A DNA stretch of 59,619 nucleotides, from positions 17,829-77,447 of the forward strand of contig CAJUMW010000008.1 of the NCBI GenBank assembly GCA_910587625.1. The letters are read 5' to 3'. Source of the stretch: an uncultured Christensenellaceae bacterium (GTDB taxonomy: Bacteria; Bacillota; Clostridia; Christensenellales; Borkfalkiaceae). Below are positions 1 through 8,025 of this stretch, piece after piece. The notes below the pieces were generated by a model that was not told the DNA's origin, searched no databases, and was given only the letters and a program-made list of their open reading frames with translations. The position numbers were made by a program, and so were the translations under genes. Every line of letters begins with the position of its first letter. Positions within the stretch are counted from its first letter, which is position 1.

Positions 1-558
1 ACACGAAGAAATCGGAGGTTCATAGTTCAAGGAAAAGAGTTTACTCTGACGGAACTTTGCCGCATTTACGGTCAGCCACGGAGTACCGTGGAAAGCAGAC
101 TCAAGAAAGGAATGGACATAAAAACTGCACTAAAAAATGGGAGGAACAAAATGGACAACAGGTTATTGGAACTGTCCGACAAGCTCAAAGACTTGCGATT
201 GCAAAAGAGCGAGTTGGAATTGCAGACCAAGGGCGTGAACCAAGAAATCGAAAACGTGATGACTGAAATGATAGGCATCATGACCACCGAAGAAGTGACA
301 TCGTTCAATCGTAACGGCACGACGTTCTCGCTCGTAACGACCGAGTATCCTGCACCCGAACCCGACAAGAAAGGCGAACTGTGGGAGGCGATGAAAGCCA
401 ACGGCTTCGAAGACCTCTTCACGATTAACAGCCAAACATTATCGGCAACGGTCAAGGAACTCATTTCGGAAAACGGTGGCGTCCTGCCCGATTGGTTGAC
501 GGGACTCATCAAGGTAGCGGAGAAGAACAGTATCCGCGTCGCAAAAAGTAAAAAATAA
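1..558 (+). CDS. Partial HTH-like/coiled-coil phage protein of unknown function
   Basis: The frame is open from the window edge, so the 5' end may be missing. The first 45 or so codons resemble a small helix-turn-helix (around TELCRIYGQPRSTVESRLK). From codon 51 a charged coiled-coil-like stretch follows (LLELSDKLKDLRLQKSELEL), then a compact domain. A good ribosome site (GGGAGG) precedes ATG at 151, so a 135-residue protein starting there is the likeliest product, and the upstream HTH could belong to an in-frame neighbour. It sits 21 bp before the next gene, in the early operon of phage A. No function is recognised. Confidence 0.6.
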   Translation, partial: TRRNRRFIVQGKEFTLTELCRIYGQPRSTVESRLKKGMDIKTALKNGRNKMDNRLLELSDKLKDLRLQKSELELQTKGVNQEIENVMTEMIGIMTTEEVTSFNRNGTTFSLVTTEYPAPEPDKKGELWEAMKANGFEDLFTINSQTLSATVKELISENGGVLPDWLTGLIKVAEKNSIRVAKSKK

Positions 559-579
559 AAATTCGGAGGAATAAAAAAT

Positions 580-1278
580 ATGGCAAACGAAGTAGCAAAG
601 AAAGAAGAGAGCGCAGTAGCGGAGTACGGTTCGGTGGCGAACCTCGGCGAAATCTTGGCGGAAGAGTTGGACGGACTCACTCCCTCGTTCGAGAGAATCA
701 AAATCCCGGCGGGCGGTGGACTTGCATACGAAGTCCCCGGCGATGACCCTGACAGTCCCGACAGCGTGAAAGAGTTCAAGGCGGTAATTCTCTACCATCA
801 CCCGATTAACTGTTATTACAAGGAAGAGTACACGGGTGGCAACAATCCCCCCGACTGCGGTTCGATGGACGGTAAACTCGGCATCGATGCGGAAACGGGC
901 GAATGCAAAAACTGCGCCGAGTGCGAGTTCAATAAGTTCGGCAGCGGAAAGAACGGCGCAAAGGCTTGCAAGCAGAAACGCAGAATCTATCTTCTCCGTG
1001 AGGGTGAGGCATTGCCGACCATCCTTTCGTTGCCCACGGGCAGTCTCGGCGAATTCAGTAAATACGTTATGCGCTTGCTTTCCAAGGGCAGAAAGACGAA
1101 CGGCGTGGTGACCAAGTTCACGCTGAAGAAAGCGCAGAACAGCGGTGGCATCAACTACTCGCAGGCGGTGTTCGCCGTTGACCGTGAGTTGACGTCGGAA
1201 GAACTTGAGAACATCGTTCCTATGAGCGAACAGGTCAAAGCGATGGCGAACAGAGTCACGCAGTTGGACGAAGAGTAA
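580..1278 (+). CDS. Conserved phage protein with a cysteine cluster, possible ssDNA-binding or recombination role
   Basis: A 232-residue acidic protein with GGAGG ahead of its ATG. The middle (about residues 90 to 130) holds a cysteine cluster, CKNCAEC followed by a further Cys, suggesting a bound metal. It lies just upstream of a DUF4406 protein and a primase, where Firmicutes phages usually carry recombination or single-strand-binding proteins. That placement is the only hint to function; the family itself is not one I can name with confidence. Confidence 0.6.
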   Translation: MANEVAKKEESAVAEYGSVANLGEILAEELDGLTPSFERIKIPAGGGLAYEVPGDDPDSPDSVKEFKAVILYHHPINCYYKEEYTGGNNPPDCGSMDGKLGIDAETGECKNCAECEFNKFGSGKNGAKACKQKRRIYLLREGEALPTILSLPTGSLGEFSKYVMRLLSKGRKTNGVVTKFTLKKAQNSGGINYSQAVFAVDRELTSEELENIVPMSEQVKAMANRVTQLDEE

Positions 1279-1342
1279 AAAACATATCGGAGCAAGGGCG
1301 GTGGGCTGACCGCCGCCCAAGTTACCGAAAAGGCAGGGGACT

Positions 1343-1669
1343 ATGCTAAAAAGAAAAATCGTGTACATATGCTCACCGTTAAGGTTCAACTACGACCGAA
1401 ACAAAATCAAGGCGAACCTATACCAACGCTACGCATACGAGAAAGGCTGTCTGCCCCTAGCGCCGCACATCATCTTCCCTCAATTTTTGGATGATGAGAA
1501 GAAGAGCGAAAGGCGAGCAGGGATGGACATGGGACTGCAACTCTTGGAGCTGTGCGATGAGCTGTGGGTCTTCGGACCTCGAATCAGCGAGGGGATGAAA
1601 GCCGAGATTGAGTTGGCAAGGAAACTCGGCAAGCCGACAAAGTATATCAGTGGGGACTTGGATGAATGA
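1343..1669 (+). CDS. DUF4406-like (nucleoside deoxyribosyltransferase-fold) protein
   Basis: A 108-residue protein beginning with a beta strand and YICSPLR, then a long helix with the APHIIFPQFLDD motif and an ELWVFGPRISEGMKAEIELA segment. This pattern is typical of phage DUF4406-type proteins related to nucleoside 2-deoxyribosyltransferases, where the late Glu in the GM..E segment is catalytic in true enzymes. It may act on nucleotides or simply bind them. Its stop overlaps the primase start by four bases, so the two are translationally coupled. Confidence 0.7.
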   Translation: MLKRKIVYICSPLRFNYDRNKIKANLYQRYAYEKGCLPLAPHIIFPQFLDDEKKSERRAGMDMGLQLLELCDELWVFGPRISEGMKAEIELARKLGKPTKYISGDLDE

Positions 1670-3642
1670 CAAACGACATTTTCGAAACAGTAAAAAACAA
1701 CGTCAAGATTGCCGAGGTCGTGGAAGATTACGGTGTGCAGCTCAACTACCAAGGGCAAGGGTTATGTCCTTTTCACAAAGAGAAGACACCCTCGTTCTCG
1801 GTCAAGCGTGAAGACAATATTTTCAAGTGCTTCGGATGCGGAGAGTCGGGCGATGCCATAACTTTTGTGGCAAAGCTGAAAGGCATTGAACCCATCGAGG
1901 CGGCGAGGGAGCTTGCAGAAAAATACCACATCGCCATCGAAGAAAAGAAGACTGGCAAGCCTGCAACAATAACTGAATATTTAAGGCGTTGCCAAGGCGA
2001 TATCGCAAAGACGGACTATTTCGAAAAGCGTGGACTCACAAAGGCAACGATCCGAAAGTTTTGCTTGGGGTACGATGCCTACCATAATTCAGCGGTCATT
2101 CCGTATTCTTCAAAGTTAACGTACTACCAAACACGGAGCATCGGCGAGAAAGCATTTTTCAAGCCGAAGACCGAAGACGCAGGTTCAGAGCCTGTGTTCA
2201 ACATCAACGGTTTGAAGCTCCGCACCAAAGAACCAATATTCGTGGTGGAAAGTCCGATATGTGCAATGTCGGTCTGCCAGAGCGGTGGCAATGCCATAGC
2301 GACCTGCGGAACGGGCGGATGGAAGAAGGTAGTCGATGAAGTAAAGAAAAAGAAACCGCTCGGCGGATTTATTTTGTGCTTTGACAACGATGAGCCGGGG
2401 CAAAAAGCAAGCAAGTCTATGTATGCCGAATTCGTGGCACTCGGTGTGCAGGTCATAGAGTACAACATAGCGGGGGACTGCAAAGACCCGAACGAACTCT
2501 TGATGCTGAATGCAAGGAAGCTCGAAGACAACGTGAAGACCGCCAAGCTGAAACTGCGCCGACAGTATGCAACTGCGAAAGACAGCTTCGATGCTTTGGA
2601 ACTTCAAGGCGAGAACGTCGAACCTCCGACTTGGGTAGTGCGAGATGTGCTGCCGACGGGTCTTGCGATTTTGTGTGCGCCATCGAAGATTGGCAAGTCT
2701 TGGATGATGATGCAACTTGGAATCGCAGTAGCCGAGGGCAAGGAATTCTTGGACTTTAAAACCAACCAGAGCGGTGTGCTGTACTATGCACTAGAAGACA
2801 GCAAGGCAAGGTTGAAAGACCGACTCAACAAAATGCTCAAAGGGAAAACAGCGCCGAGCAGTCTTCGTTTCGTAACGCAAGCGGACACCGTGGACGGTGG
2901 TCTTCTCGAAAAGATAGAAGAAGAACTGCGGACGTTCCCCGGCATCAAACTCATCATTATAGACACCTTGCAAAAGGTGCGTGGCAAAGCGATCCGAAAC
3001 GAATCAATGTATAGCGGAGATTACCGAGAGATGGCGAAGCTCAAGGACTACGCCGACAAGCACAAAGTGTGTATGCTCTTTGTCCATCACCTCCGAAAGA
3101 TGCTTGACGAAACCGACGTCTTCAACATGATATCGGGCAGCACGGCACTAATGGGGGCGGCGGACACAATCTTCATCATCTCGAAGAAAAAGCGGAAAGA
3201 GGAAAATGCCGAACTGTCAATGACGGGACGCGACATTGCCCAGAGCGACTTGGTGATAGCGTTCAGCAAAGCGGATTATGTGTGGGTGGTCGAGGGTACG
3301 GCGGAGGAAGTCGCCTACCGCAAAGAGCGGGAAGAATACGAGTGCAGTCCGTTGGTGCAGACAATCAAGGAACTCGTCAAGCGGAATCCGATGACGGGTT
3401 GGTGCGGAACAGTCGATGACTTAAAGAAACAAATCTTCGATATTACGGGCAAGACGCTGACCGAAAACAACGCAGCCGTAGGTAGGGCAATAGAGAAATT
3501 CGAATACCGACTTTATACCGATGACATAGAGCATAAGGTAACGCGGACGTCCAAGGAACGCCGACACACTTTCTTTCGCCGTCTTCCGAAAGAGCCGTAT
3601 GGCTATCAACGGACGATATATGATCCGCATGACGATGATTGA
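1666..3642 (+). CDS. Primase-helicase: CHC2 zinc finger, Toprim, RepA-like ATPase
   Basis: A 658-residue replication protein. The N terminus has a DnaG-type CHC2 zinc finger (LCPFHKEKTPSF then FKCFGCGESGDA). A Toprim domain follows, with VESPICAMS and the acidic LCFDNDEPG motif around residue 240. The C-terminal half is a RecA/RepA-type ATPase with Walker A (CAPSKIGKSW, about residue 340) and Walker B (LIIIDTLQK). The layout predicts primer synthesis joined to DNA unwinding or loading at the phage A fork. It overlaps the DUF4406 gene, and about 160 bp of repeat-rich intergenic DNA follows it. Confidence 0.9.
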   Translation: MTNDIFETVKNNVKIAEVVEDYGVQLNYQGQGLCPFHKEKTPSFSVKREDNIFKCFGCGESGDAITFVAKLKGIEPIEAARELAEKYHIAIEEKKTGKPATITEYLRRCQGDIAKTDYFEKRGLTKATIRKFCLGYDAYHNSAVIPYSSKLTYYQTRSIGEKAFFKPKTEDAGSEPVFNINGLKLRTKEPIFVVESPICAMSVCQSGGNAIATCGTGGWKKVVDEVKKKKPLGGFILCFDNDEPGQKASKSMYAEFVALGVQVIEYNIAGDCKDPNELLMLNARKLEDNVKTAKLKLRRQYATAKDSFDALELQGENVEPPTWVVRDVLPTGLAILCAPSKIGKSWMMMQLGIAVAEGKEFLDFKTNQSGVLYYALEDSKARLKDRLNKMLKGKTAPSSLRFVTQADTVDGGLLEKIEEELRTFPGIKLIIIDTLQKVRGKAIRNESMYSGDYREMAKLKDYADKHKVCMLFVHHLRKMLDETDVFNMISGSTALMGAADTIFIISKKKRKEENAELSMTGRDIAQSDLVIAFSKADYVWVVEGTAEEVAYRKEREEYECSPLVQTIKELVKRNPMTGWCGTVDDLKKQIFDITGKTLTENNAAVGRAIEKFEYRLYTDDIEHKVTRTSKERRHTFFRRLPKEPYGYQRTIYDPHDDD

Positions 3643-3801
3643 GAGAAAACTTATAAACGATAACTGTCACAACCGTCATTCCGTCATAGCAACTTGCAGA
3701 AAAATAGCCTAATATCCACAAGAAGGAGTTTGTGTCATTTTTTTAATTCGTCATTATGACGGAATGACAGGTATGACGGATAGTGTATAAAAGAGGAAAA
3801 A
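3643..3801. promoter_or_regulatory. Intergenic region with repeated CGTCAT/ATGACG inverted repeats
   Basis: The gap holds a perfect 14-bp inverted repeat, GTCATTCCGTCATA at 3675-3688 and its complement at 3755-3768, plus another TATGACGGA at 3772-3780 just before the VRR-NUC gene. In all, the CGTCAT core or its complement occurs at least five times. Such clustering suggests a binding site for a phage regulator or replication protein; the two arms could also fold as a long-looped RNA hairpin. Confidence 0.5.
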
Positions 3802-4089
3802 ATGAAAGAAAGCGAACTGGTAAAACGGATAAGCGACTACCTAAAGACCGTGCCGAGCCTGTTTTTTTGGAAGGAACACGGCGGTATGTACGGCACAGCG
3901 GGAATACCCGATTTGATAGTCTGTTATAAGGGCAGATTTATCGGCTTGGAGTGCAAAGTCGGAAAAAATAAGCCGACCGTTCTTCAAGCGGTAACGATTA
4001 GGCAAATAATCGCCGCAGGCGGATATGCCGTGGTGGTTCGGACGGTGGAAGAGGTCAGAGAGATAATTCAAGCATTCGAGAAGGAGTAA
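3802..4089 (+). CDS. VRR-NUC domain nuclease
   Basis: A 95-residue single-domain protein of the VRR-NUC branch of the PD-(D/E)XK nucleases. The visible catalytic pattern is GTAGIPDLIV followed by GLECKVG, with a C-terminal helix. Stand-alone phage VRR-NUC proteins are thought to be structure-specific nucleases used in replication or recombination. It ends two bases before the next gene, in an operon with the sigma-like regulator. Confidence 0.85.
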   Translation: MKESELVKRISDYLKTVPSLFFWKEHGGMYGTAGIPDLIVCYKGRFIGLECKVGKNKPTVLQAVTIRQIIAAGGYAVVVRTVEEVREIIQAFEKE

Positions 4090-4090
4090 A

Positions 4091-4813
4091 ATGGACAAGG
4101 GAGTGGTAATCAACAAAGTCGTGATAACGGCGGAGGCTGAATTCGACTACGAGAGCGAGTTCGGCATCAGTCCGCCCGTGGACGATATCAAGCAGGAAAC
4201 CGCAGAGTACATAGACGGTCGAATGTCACGCTTTTACGGTTACTATTTCCGTGTGAAGTACCTAGACGAAACGACCGACCGAATGCTGATGCTGTTCGTC
4301 TATAAGGCGGAAAGGTTCGGTTGTATGCAGTTGTGGGAGGTCCGAGGTATATGCCCGGCGGAGGATTGGTCGGCTGAACTCGAAGAAGACGGACAAATCC
4401 GTGAGTGGTTAAACTCGAAAATGGACACGCCCGAAGAAACCGATTGGGTGTGGGACTTGCGAATAAAAGAGTCTCAACGGCGAAAGGAAATAGCCGAGGA
4501 ATTTGGAGAAGAGGTGGAAAGCGAAATGCCCGTGATAAAGGATATGTTGAAAAACTACAAATTGAACCAAGCGAGAATTGCGGTTGGCGAAAACGAGGAA
4601 GTAAAAGCCTTAAAAAGCGATATGGAATTTCTCGACAAGTGTATTGACCAACTAGACGATGAAGCTCAAGCGGTTCTAAGCCTCCTTTATAAGCGGGGAT
4701 TGTCTATGAGTGTGGTCGGCAAGCGTTTGGGATATTCCAAGGGTGGAATCCAAAAGAAGAATAACCGTGCCATTCAAATGCTCGAAATCCTATTTGCGGA
4801 TAGGAAGAAGTAA
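4091..4813 (+). CDS. Sigma-70 region-4-like phage transcription regulator
   Basis: A 240-residue protein whose last 60 residues form a sigma region-4 type helix-turn-helix (AVLSLLYKRGLSMSVVGKRLGYSKGGIQKKNNRAIQMLE). The N-terminal 150 residues are acidic and not recognised. In Firmicutes phages a gene of this type lies between the replication genes and HNH/terminase and is thought to switch on late transcription. A run of evenly spaced ATACG repeats begins six bases after its stop, a plausible target. Confidence 0.75.
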   Translation: MDKGVVINKVVITAEAEFDYESEFGISPPVDDIKQETAEYIDGRMSRFYGYYFRVKYLDETTDRMLMLFVYKAERFGCMQLWEVRGICPAEDWSAELEEDGQIREWLNSKMDTPEETDWVWDLRIKESQRRKEIAEEFGEEVESEMPVIKDMLKNYKLNQARIAVGENEEVKALKSDMEFLDKCIDQLDDEAQAVLSLLYKRGLSMSVVGKRLGYSKGGIQKKNNRAIQMLEILFADRKK

Positions 4814-4818
4814 AAAGA

Positions 4819-4871
4819 ATACGATTGGCATACGATTGGGATACGAAAGAATACGAAAAGGTCGGAATACG
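4819..4871. promoter_or_regulatory. Tandem ATACG repeats, putative late-regulator binding sites
   Basis: ATACG occurs at 4819, 4830, 4841, 4851 and 4867; the first four are spaced 11, 11 and 10 bp, one helical turn apart, so all face the same side of the DNA. They lie between the sigma-like gene and HNH/terminase. A late promoter or activator site is the likeliest role. TATATAAT at 4874-4881 could serve as a -10 element. Confidence 0.5.
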
Positions 4872-4910
4872 GGTATATAATGAGAACGTAAGCAGGAGGA
4901 CGAATAAAAA

Positions 4911-5297
4911 ATGCCGAGAAAACCTAAACGCCCGTGTAGTTACCCCGGCTGTCCCAAGCTCGTGGACGGGCAGTATTGCGAAGAACATAAGAAGCTCGTG
5001 GATAAGCAATATAACCAGTACGGACGGGATGACTTCACAAAGAGTTTTTATAAGACACCCGAATGGTTATATGCGAAACGGCAACAGCTCAATGCACATC
5101 CATTTTGTGAGGAATGCTTGAAGGCAGGAAAAAGAACGAAAGCCACGATGGTGGATCATATCGTACCCATCAAGCAAGGCGGTGACAAGTTCTCCCCAAG
5201 CAATTTGCAATCGCTCTGTTGGAGTTGCCACTCGACCAAGTCGGCAGCCGAGGGCAGCCGATGGGGACGGCGTCCGCATGAGTATGACAACCACTAG
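4911..5297 (+). CDS. HNH endonuclease adjacent to terminase
   Basis: A 128-residue HNH protein. The N terminus carries CSYPGCPKLVDGQYCEEH, a zinc-knuckle-like Cys/His group. The catalytic core is MVDHIVPIKQGG, an NLQSLC segment and CHSTKSA, giving the usual His-Asn-His and zinc cysteines. HNH nucleases in this place work with the terminase in cos cleavage and packaging of HK97-type phages. The ribosome site AGGAGG is clear. The gene is followed directly by the presumed cos region. Confidence 0.88.
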   Translation: MPRKPKRPCSYPGCPKLVDGQYCEEHKKLVDKQYNQYGRDDFTKSFYKTPEWLYAKRQQLNAHPFCEECLKAGKRTKATMVDHIVPIKQGGDKFSPSNLQSLCWSCHSTKSAAEGSRWGRRPHEYDNH

Positions 5298-5507
5298 GGC
5301 AGGGGGGGGGAGGCGAATCTCTGACGGTTCTCTCCCTAACAGCGGGGCCGCAGTCAAACGCGAGTTTTCGCATAATCAAAAATCAAAAGGGAAAATCAAT
5401 TAAATCAAAAGTTTAACGAAGTTAAAAGGTCGGGGCAACCCGACCTTTTGATTTTGCGCTGAAATCAAAATAAATCAATTTTATAAGGAAATCAAAACGG
5501 AGGGAAT
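5298..5507. other. Probable cos/packaging region with A-rich ATCAAAA repeats
   Basis: This 210-bp gap separates HNH from the small terminase, where cos lies in related phages. It opens with an eight-G run (near 5303-5310) and GC-rich DNA (AGCGGGGCCGC). It then carries about eight copies of AATCAAA or its complement (5374, 5381, 5394, 5403, 5446, 5463, 5473, 5490) on both sides of a terminator hairpin. The repeats could bind the small terminase or bend the DNA. The cleavage site itself cannot be placed. Confidence 0.45.
5424..5449 (+). terminator. Rho-independent terminator
   Basis: AAAAGGTCGGG, a GCAA loop, and CCCGACCTTTT form a perfect hairpin with a T tail. The A tract on the left gives a T tail on the other strand too, so it may work both ways. 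It separates the early genes from the terminase operon. Confidence 0.75.
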
Positions 5508-6005
5508 ATGGCAAGCGGAGGAAGACGTCCGGGGGCAGGCAGACCGAAAAAAGCCGCCACCCAAAAGATGCTTGAAGGCAACCCCGGCAGACGCCCCATC
5601 GAAGTCGTGGACTTCGGGACGGTGGGTGTAGAACTGCCGAGCGAACCCCCGACCTATTTATCAGCCAAGGCAAAAGAAATCTATACGACCGTGTATGCGT
5701 GGCTGAAAGGAATAGGATGTACCACGGGGATACTCCCATACAACCTTGAAGAATACGCATTCTGCAAGGCTCGGTGGTTGGAGTGCGAGGATATGAATAC
5801 CAAGCACGGACTACTCGTGAAAGACCCCACAAACGGAAAGGCAATGCCCTCGCCGTTTGTGAGTATGGCACAGCAGTACCTGAAACAAACCAACGAAGTA
5901 TGGGCGAAGATTTATCTCGTAGTACGGGAAAGCAAACTGTCAAAGTGGGACGATAAGAACCCAAACGATGACATTATGGAAAAACTGTTGGGAGGGGGAA
6001 GTTAA
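5508..6005 (+). CDS. terS: Terminase small subunit, P27 family
   Basis: A 165-residue protein starting with the P27-type signature GRRPGAGRPKKAATQKMLEGNPGRRP, a basic DNA-binding arm, followed by a helical domain. It recognises the packaging site and hands DNA to the large subunit. The usual large-subunit partner is not in the window, because phage A is interrupted at about 12.1 kb. The stop overlaps the methyltransferase start by one base. Confidence 0.88.
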   Translation: MASGGRRPGAGRPKKAATQKMLEGNPGRRPIEVVDFGTVGVELPSEPPTYLSAKAKEIYTTVYAWLKGIGCTTGILPYNLEEYAFCKARWLECEDMNTKHGLLVKDPTNGKAMPSPFVSMAQQYLKQTNEVWAKIYLVVRESKLSKWDDKNPNDDIMEKLLGGGS

Positions 6006-7975
6006 TGGAATACACCGAACAAAATCCGTTGCGGCTCATTGAACTGTTCGCAGGCATCGGCAGCCAAACGCAAGCATTAACGAACATAGGTGTGCCGCAC
6101 ACGGTGGTCGGCATCTCGGAAATAGACAAGTACGCAATACAAAGTTACGAGGCGATGCACGGCAAGGTCAATAACTTCGGCGACATCAGAGCAATCAAGG
6201 CATTGCCGAGCGCAGACCTTTGGACATACTCGTTCCCTTGCCAAGACATATCGGTCGCAGGCAAAGGTGCGGGCATCAAGGAAGGAACGCGCAGCGGTCT
6301 GCTGTTCGAGGTCGAAAGGTTGTTGAACGTTGCCAACGAAGAGGGAACACTCCCGAAATACTTACTGCTCGAAAACGTGAAGAACCTTGTAAGCAAAAGG
6401 TTTATCTCCGACTTCAACCGTTGGCTCGACTTTTTGGAGTCGCTCGGTTACACGAATTATTGGCAAATTCTCAACGCCAAAGATTATGGGATACCGCAGA
6501 ACCGAGAGCGCGTGTTCTGTGTCTCCATCCGTGGCGAACATACCCCGTTCAAGTTCCCCGAAAAGCAGGAACTCAAACTCCGACTTCGGGACATGATAGA
6601 CGAAGTCGTTGACGAAAAATACTACCTCAAAGAAAGCACGATACGGAGCATCATCAACTCATCGTTCAACTCACGTCGTGACAGCATAAAAAGCGGCGAT
6701 GAGATAGCCAACACGCTGATGCAAAGGGACTACAAAGGACCGCAATGCGTTCAAGTCGGCGAAGTGGTCGGCGAAAAGTGGGACAAGATGCATGACATCA
6801 GCCGAAGAGTTTATGAGCCGAGCGGCATCTCTCCGACCGTGCATTGTCAGCAAGGCGGAAACACCGAACTCAAGATAATGGTGGAGGGAAACTATTCGCC
6901 GAGCGAACACAATGCAGCAAGGATAGTCAATCCCGAAGGACTTGCACCGACCGTGATGGAAAACCACGGTACGATAACCGCAATAGCGGAGAACTTTGTA
7001 CTCGGCGGACTGCAAGCGCATCAAACGCCGAGAACGGACGGAATCAGCCCGGCACTCACCGAAGCGATGGGCAAGGGCGGCGGTCAAACACCCGTCATCA
7101 TCGACACGAAGAAGACGGACGATGAACGGTTTTTCAAGCAAGCGGTAGAAACGGTGTTGGAAAACGAATGCGGAGTCGGCGATACGGTGGACGCATTCAA
7201 TAAGAAGGTCAACCGCAGCGGAGTGTGTCCTACAATCACTACTCGCCCCGAAGGGTTCAAAACGGCGATACTTCCCATAGTGGAAGACAAAACCGACAGC
7301 CCTGTCATCGTGGCGATGCGTGGACGCAACCCCGATAATCCGTCTGACCGCACGGTGGGCGCACCGACCGAACAGCGCCTAGAGGTCAACGAAAAAGGCT
7401 TGTGCAATACATTGACCTCGGTACAAAAAGACAACCTCGTAATGGAACATAAAAAAGGGTCAAAGCAATATGTAGCTCGGCGATATGGCGAATTCATATC
7501 CGAGAAAGGGTACATACCCAAAGGCTTCGTACCTTATAACAAGCAGGAGGTTGAAGACATCGCTCCGACTCTCACGGGACAATGCTCTTGCCCCAGTGGG
7601 AGTTCGGCGGTGTTGATGCTCGAAGAACCCGTCAAGGTAAAGTCGGCAACCAAGCAAGGCTACGAAGAAGCAGAGAGCGGTGATTTTGTGAATATCACGT
7701 TCCCTAGTAGTAAGACCAAGCGAGGGAGAGTAGGCAAGGGTGTGGCACACACGCTGACCTGCGGAGATGGCAATGCTTTCATAACCGAAAACATCCGAAT
7801 CCGCAAACTTACGCCGAGAGAGTGTCTGCGCCTTATGGGTTGGAACGATGACCAAATCGACAAAATACAAGCGGCAAAAATCAGCGGTACACAGCAGTAC
7901 CGACAGGCAGGAAACGGAATAGTGGTTCAGGTCTTGGAGGCAATCTTCAAGGCTTTATTTTTTGGTGTGATTTGA
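6005..7975 (+). CDS. C5-cytosine DNA methyltransferase with multi-repeat recognition domain
   Basis: A 656-residue enzyme, much longer than the usual 320 to 420. Motif I is LFAGIGSQT, motif IV SFPCQDISVAGKG (catalytic Cys), motif VI LLENVKNL, motif VIII PQNRERVFCV, and motifs IX-X are RKLTPRECLRLMGW and RQAGNGIV. Residues about 230 to 590, between VIII and IX, form a very long target-recognition region with eight copies of a GIxPTLT-like element. It probably methylates phage DNA at several sequences against host restriction. The linked SAM synthetase could supply its cofactor. Confidence 0.9.
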   Translation: MEYTEQNPLRLIELFAGIGSQTQALTNIGVPHTVVGISEIDKYAIQSYEAMHGKVNNFGDIRAIKALPSADLWTYSFPCQDISVAGKGAGIKEGTRSGLLFEVERLLNVANEEGTLPKYLLLENVKNLVSKRFISDFNRWLDFLESLGYTNYWQILNAKDYGIPQNRERVFCVSIRGEHTPFKFPEKQELKLRLRDMIDEVVDEKYYLKESTIRSIINSSFNSRRDSIKSGDEIANTLMQRDYKGPQCVQVGEVVGEKWDKMHDISRRVYEPSGISPTVHCQQGGNTELKIMVEGNYSPSEHNAARIVNPEGLAPTVMENHGTITAIAENFVLGGLQAHQTPRTDGISPALTEAMGKGGGQTPVIIDTKKTDDERFFKQAVETVLENECGVGDTVDAFNKKVNRSGVCPTITTRPEGFKTAILPIVEDKTDSPVIVAMRGRNPDNPSDRTVGAPTEQRLEVNEKGLCNTLTSVQKDNLVMEHKKGSKQYVARRYGEFISEKGYIPKGFVPYNKQEVEDIAPTLTGQCSCPSGSSAVLMLEEPVKVKSATKQGYEEAESGDFVNITFPSSKTKRGRVGKGVAHTLTCGDGNAFITENIRIRKLTPRECLRLMGWNDDQIDKIQAAKISGTQQYRQAGNGIVVQVLEAIFKALFFGVI

Positions 7976-8025
7976 CACAAAGCGAAATGCGCTAAAAATT
8001 TATGCGCATTCTTTGGGAGGCGGTT

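Noticed and set aside
439..1389. 316-codon open frame on the minus strand at the left end
   Set aside because: Antisense to two well-formed plus-strand genes with good ribosome sites; composition typical of a shadow frame.
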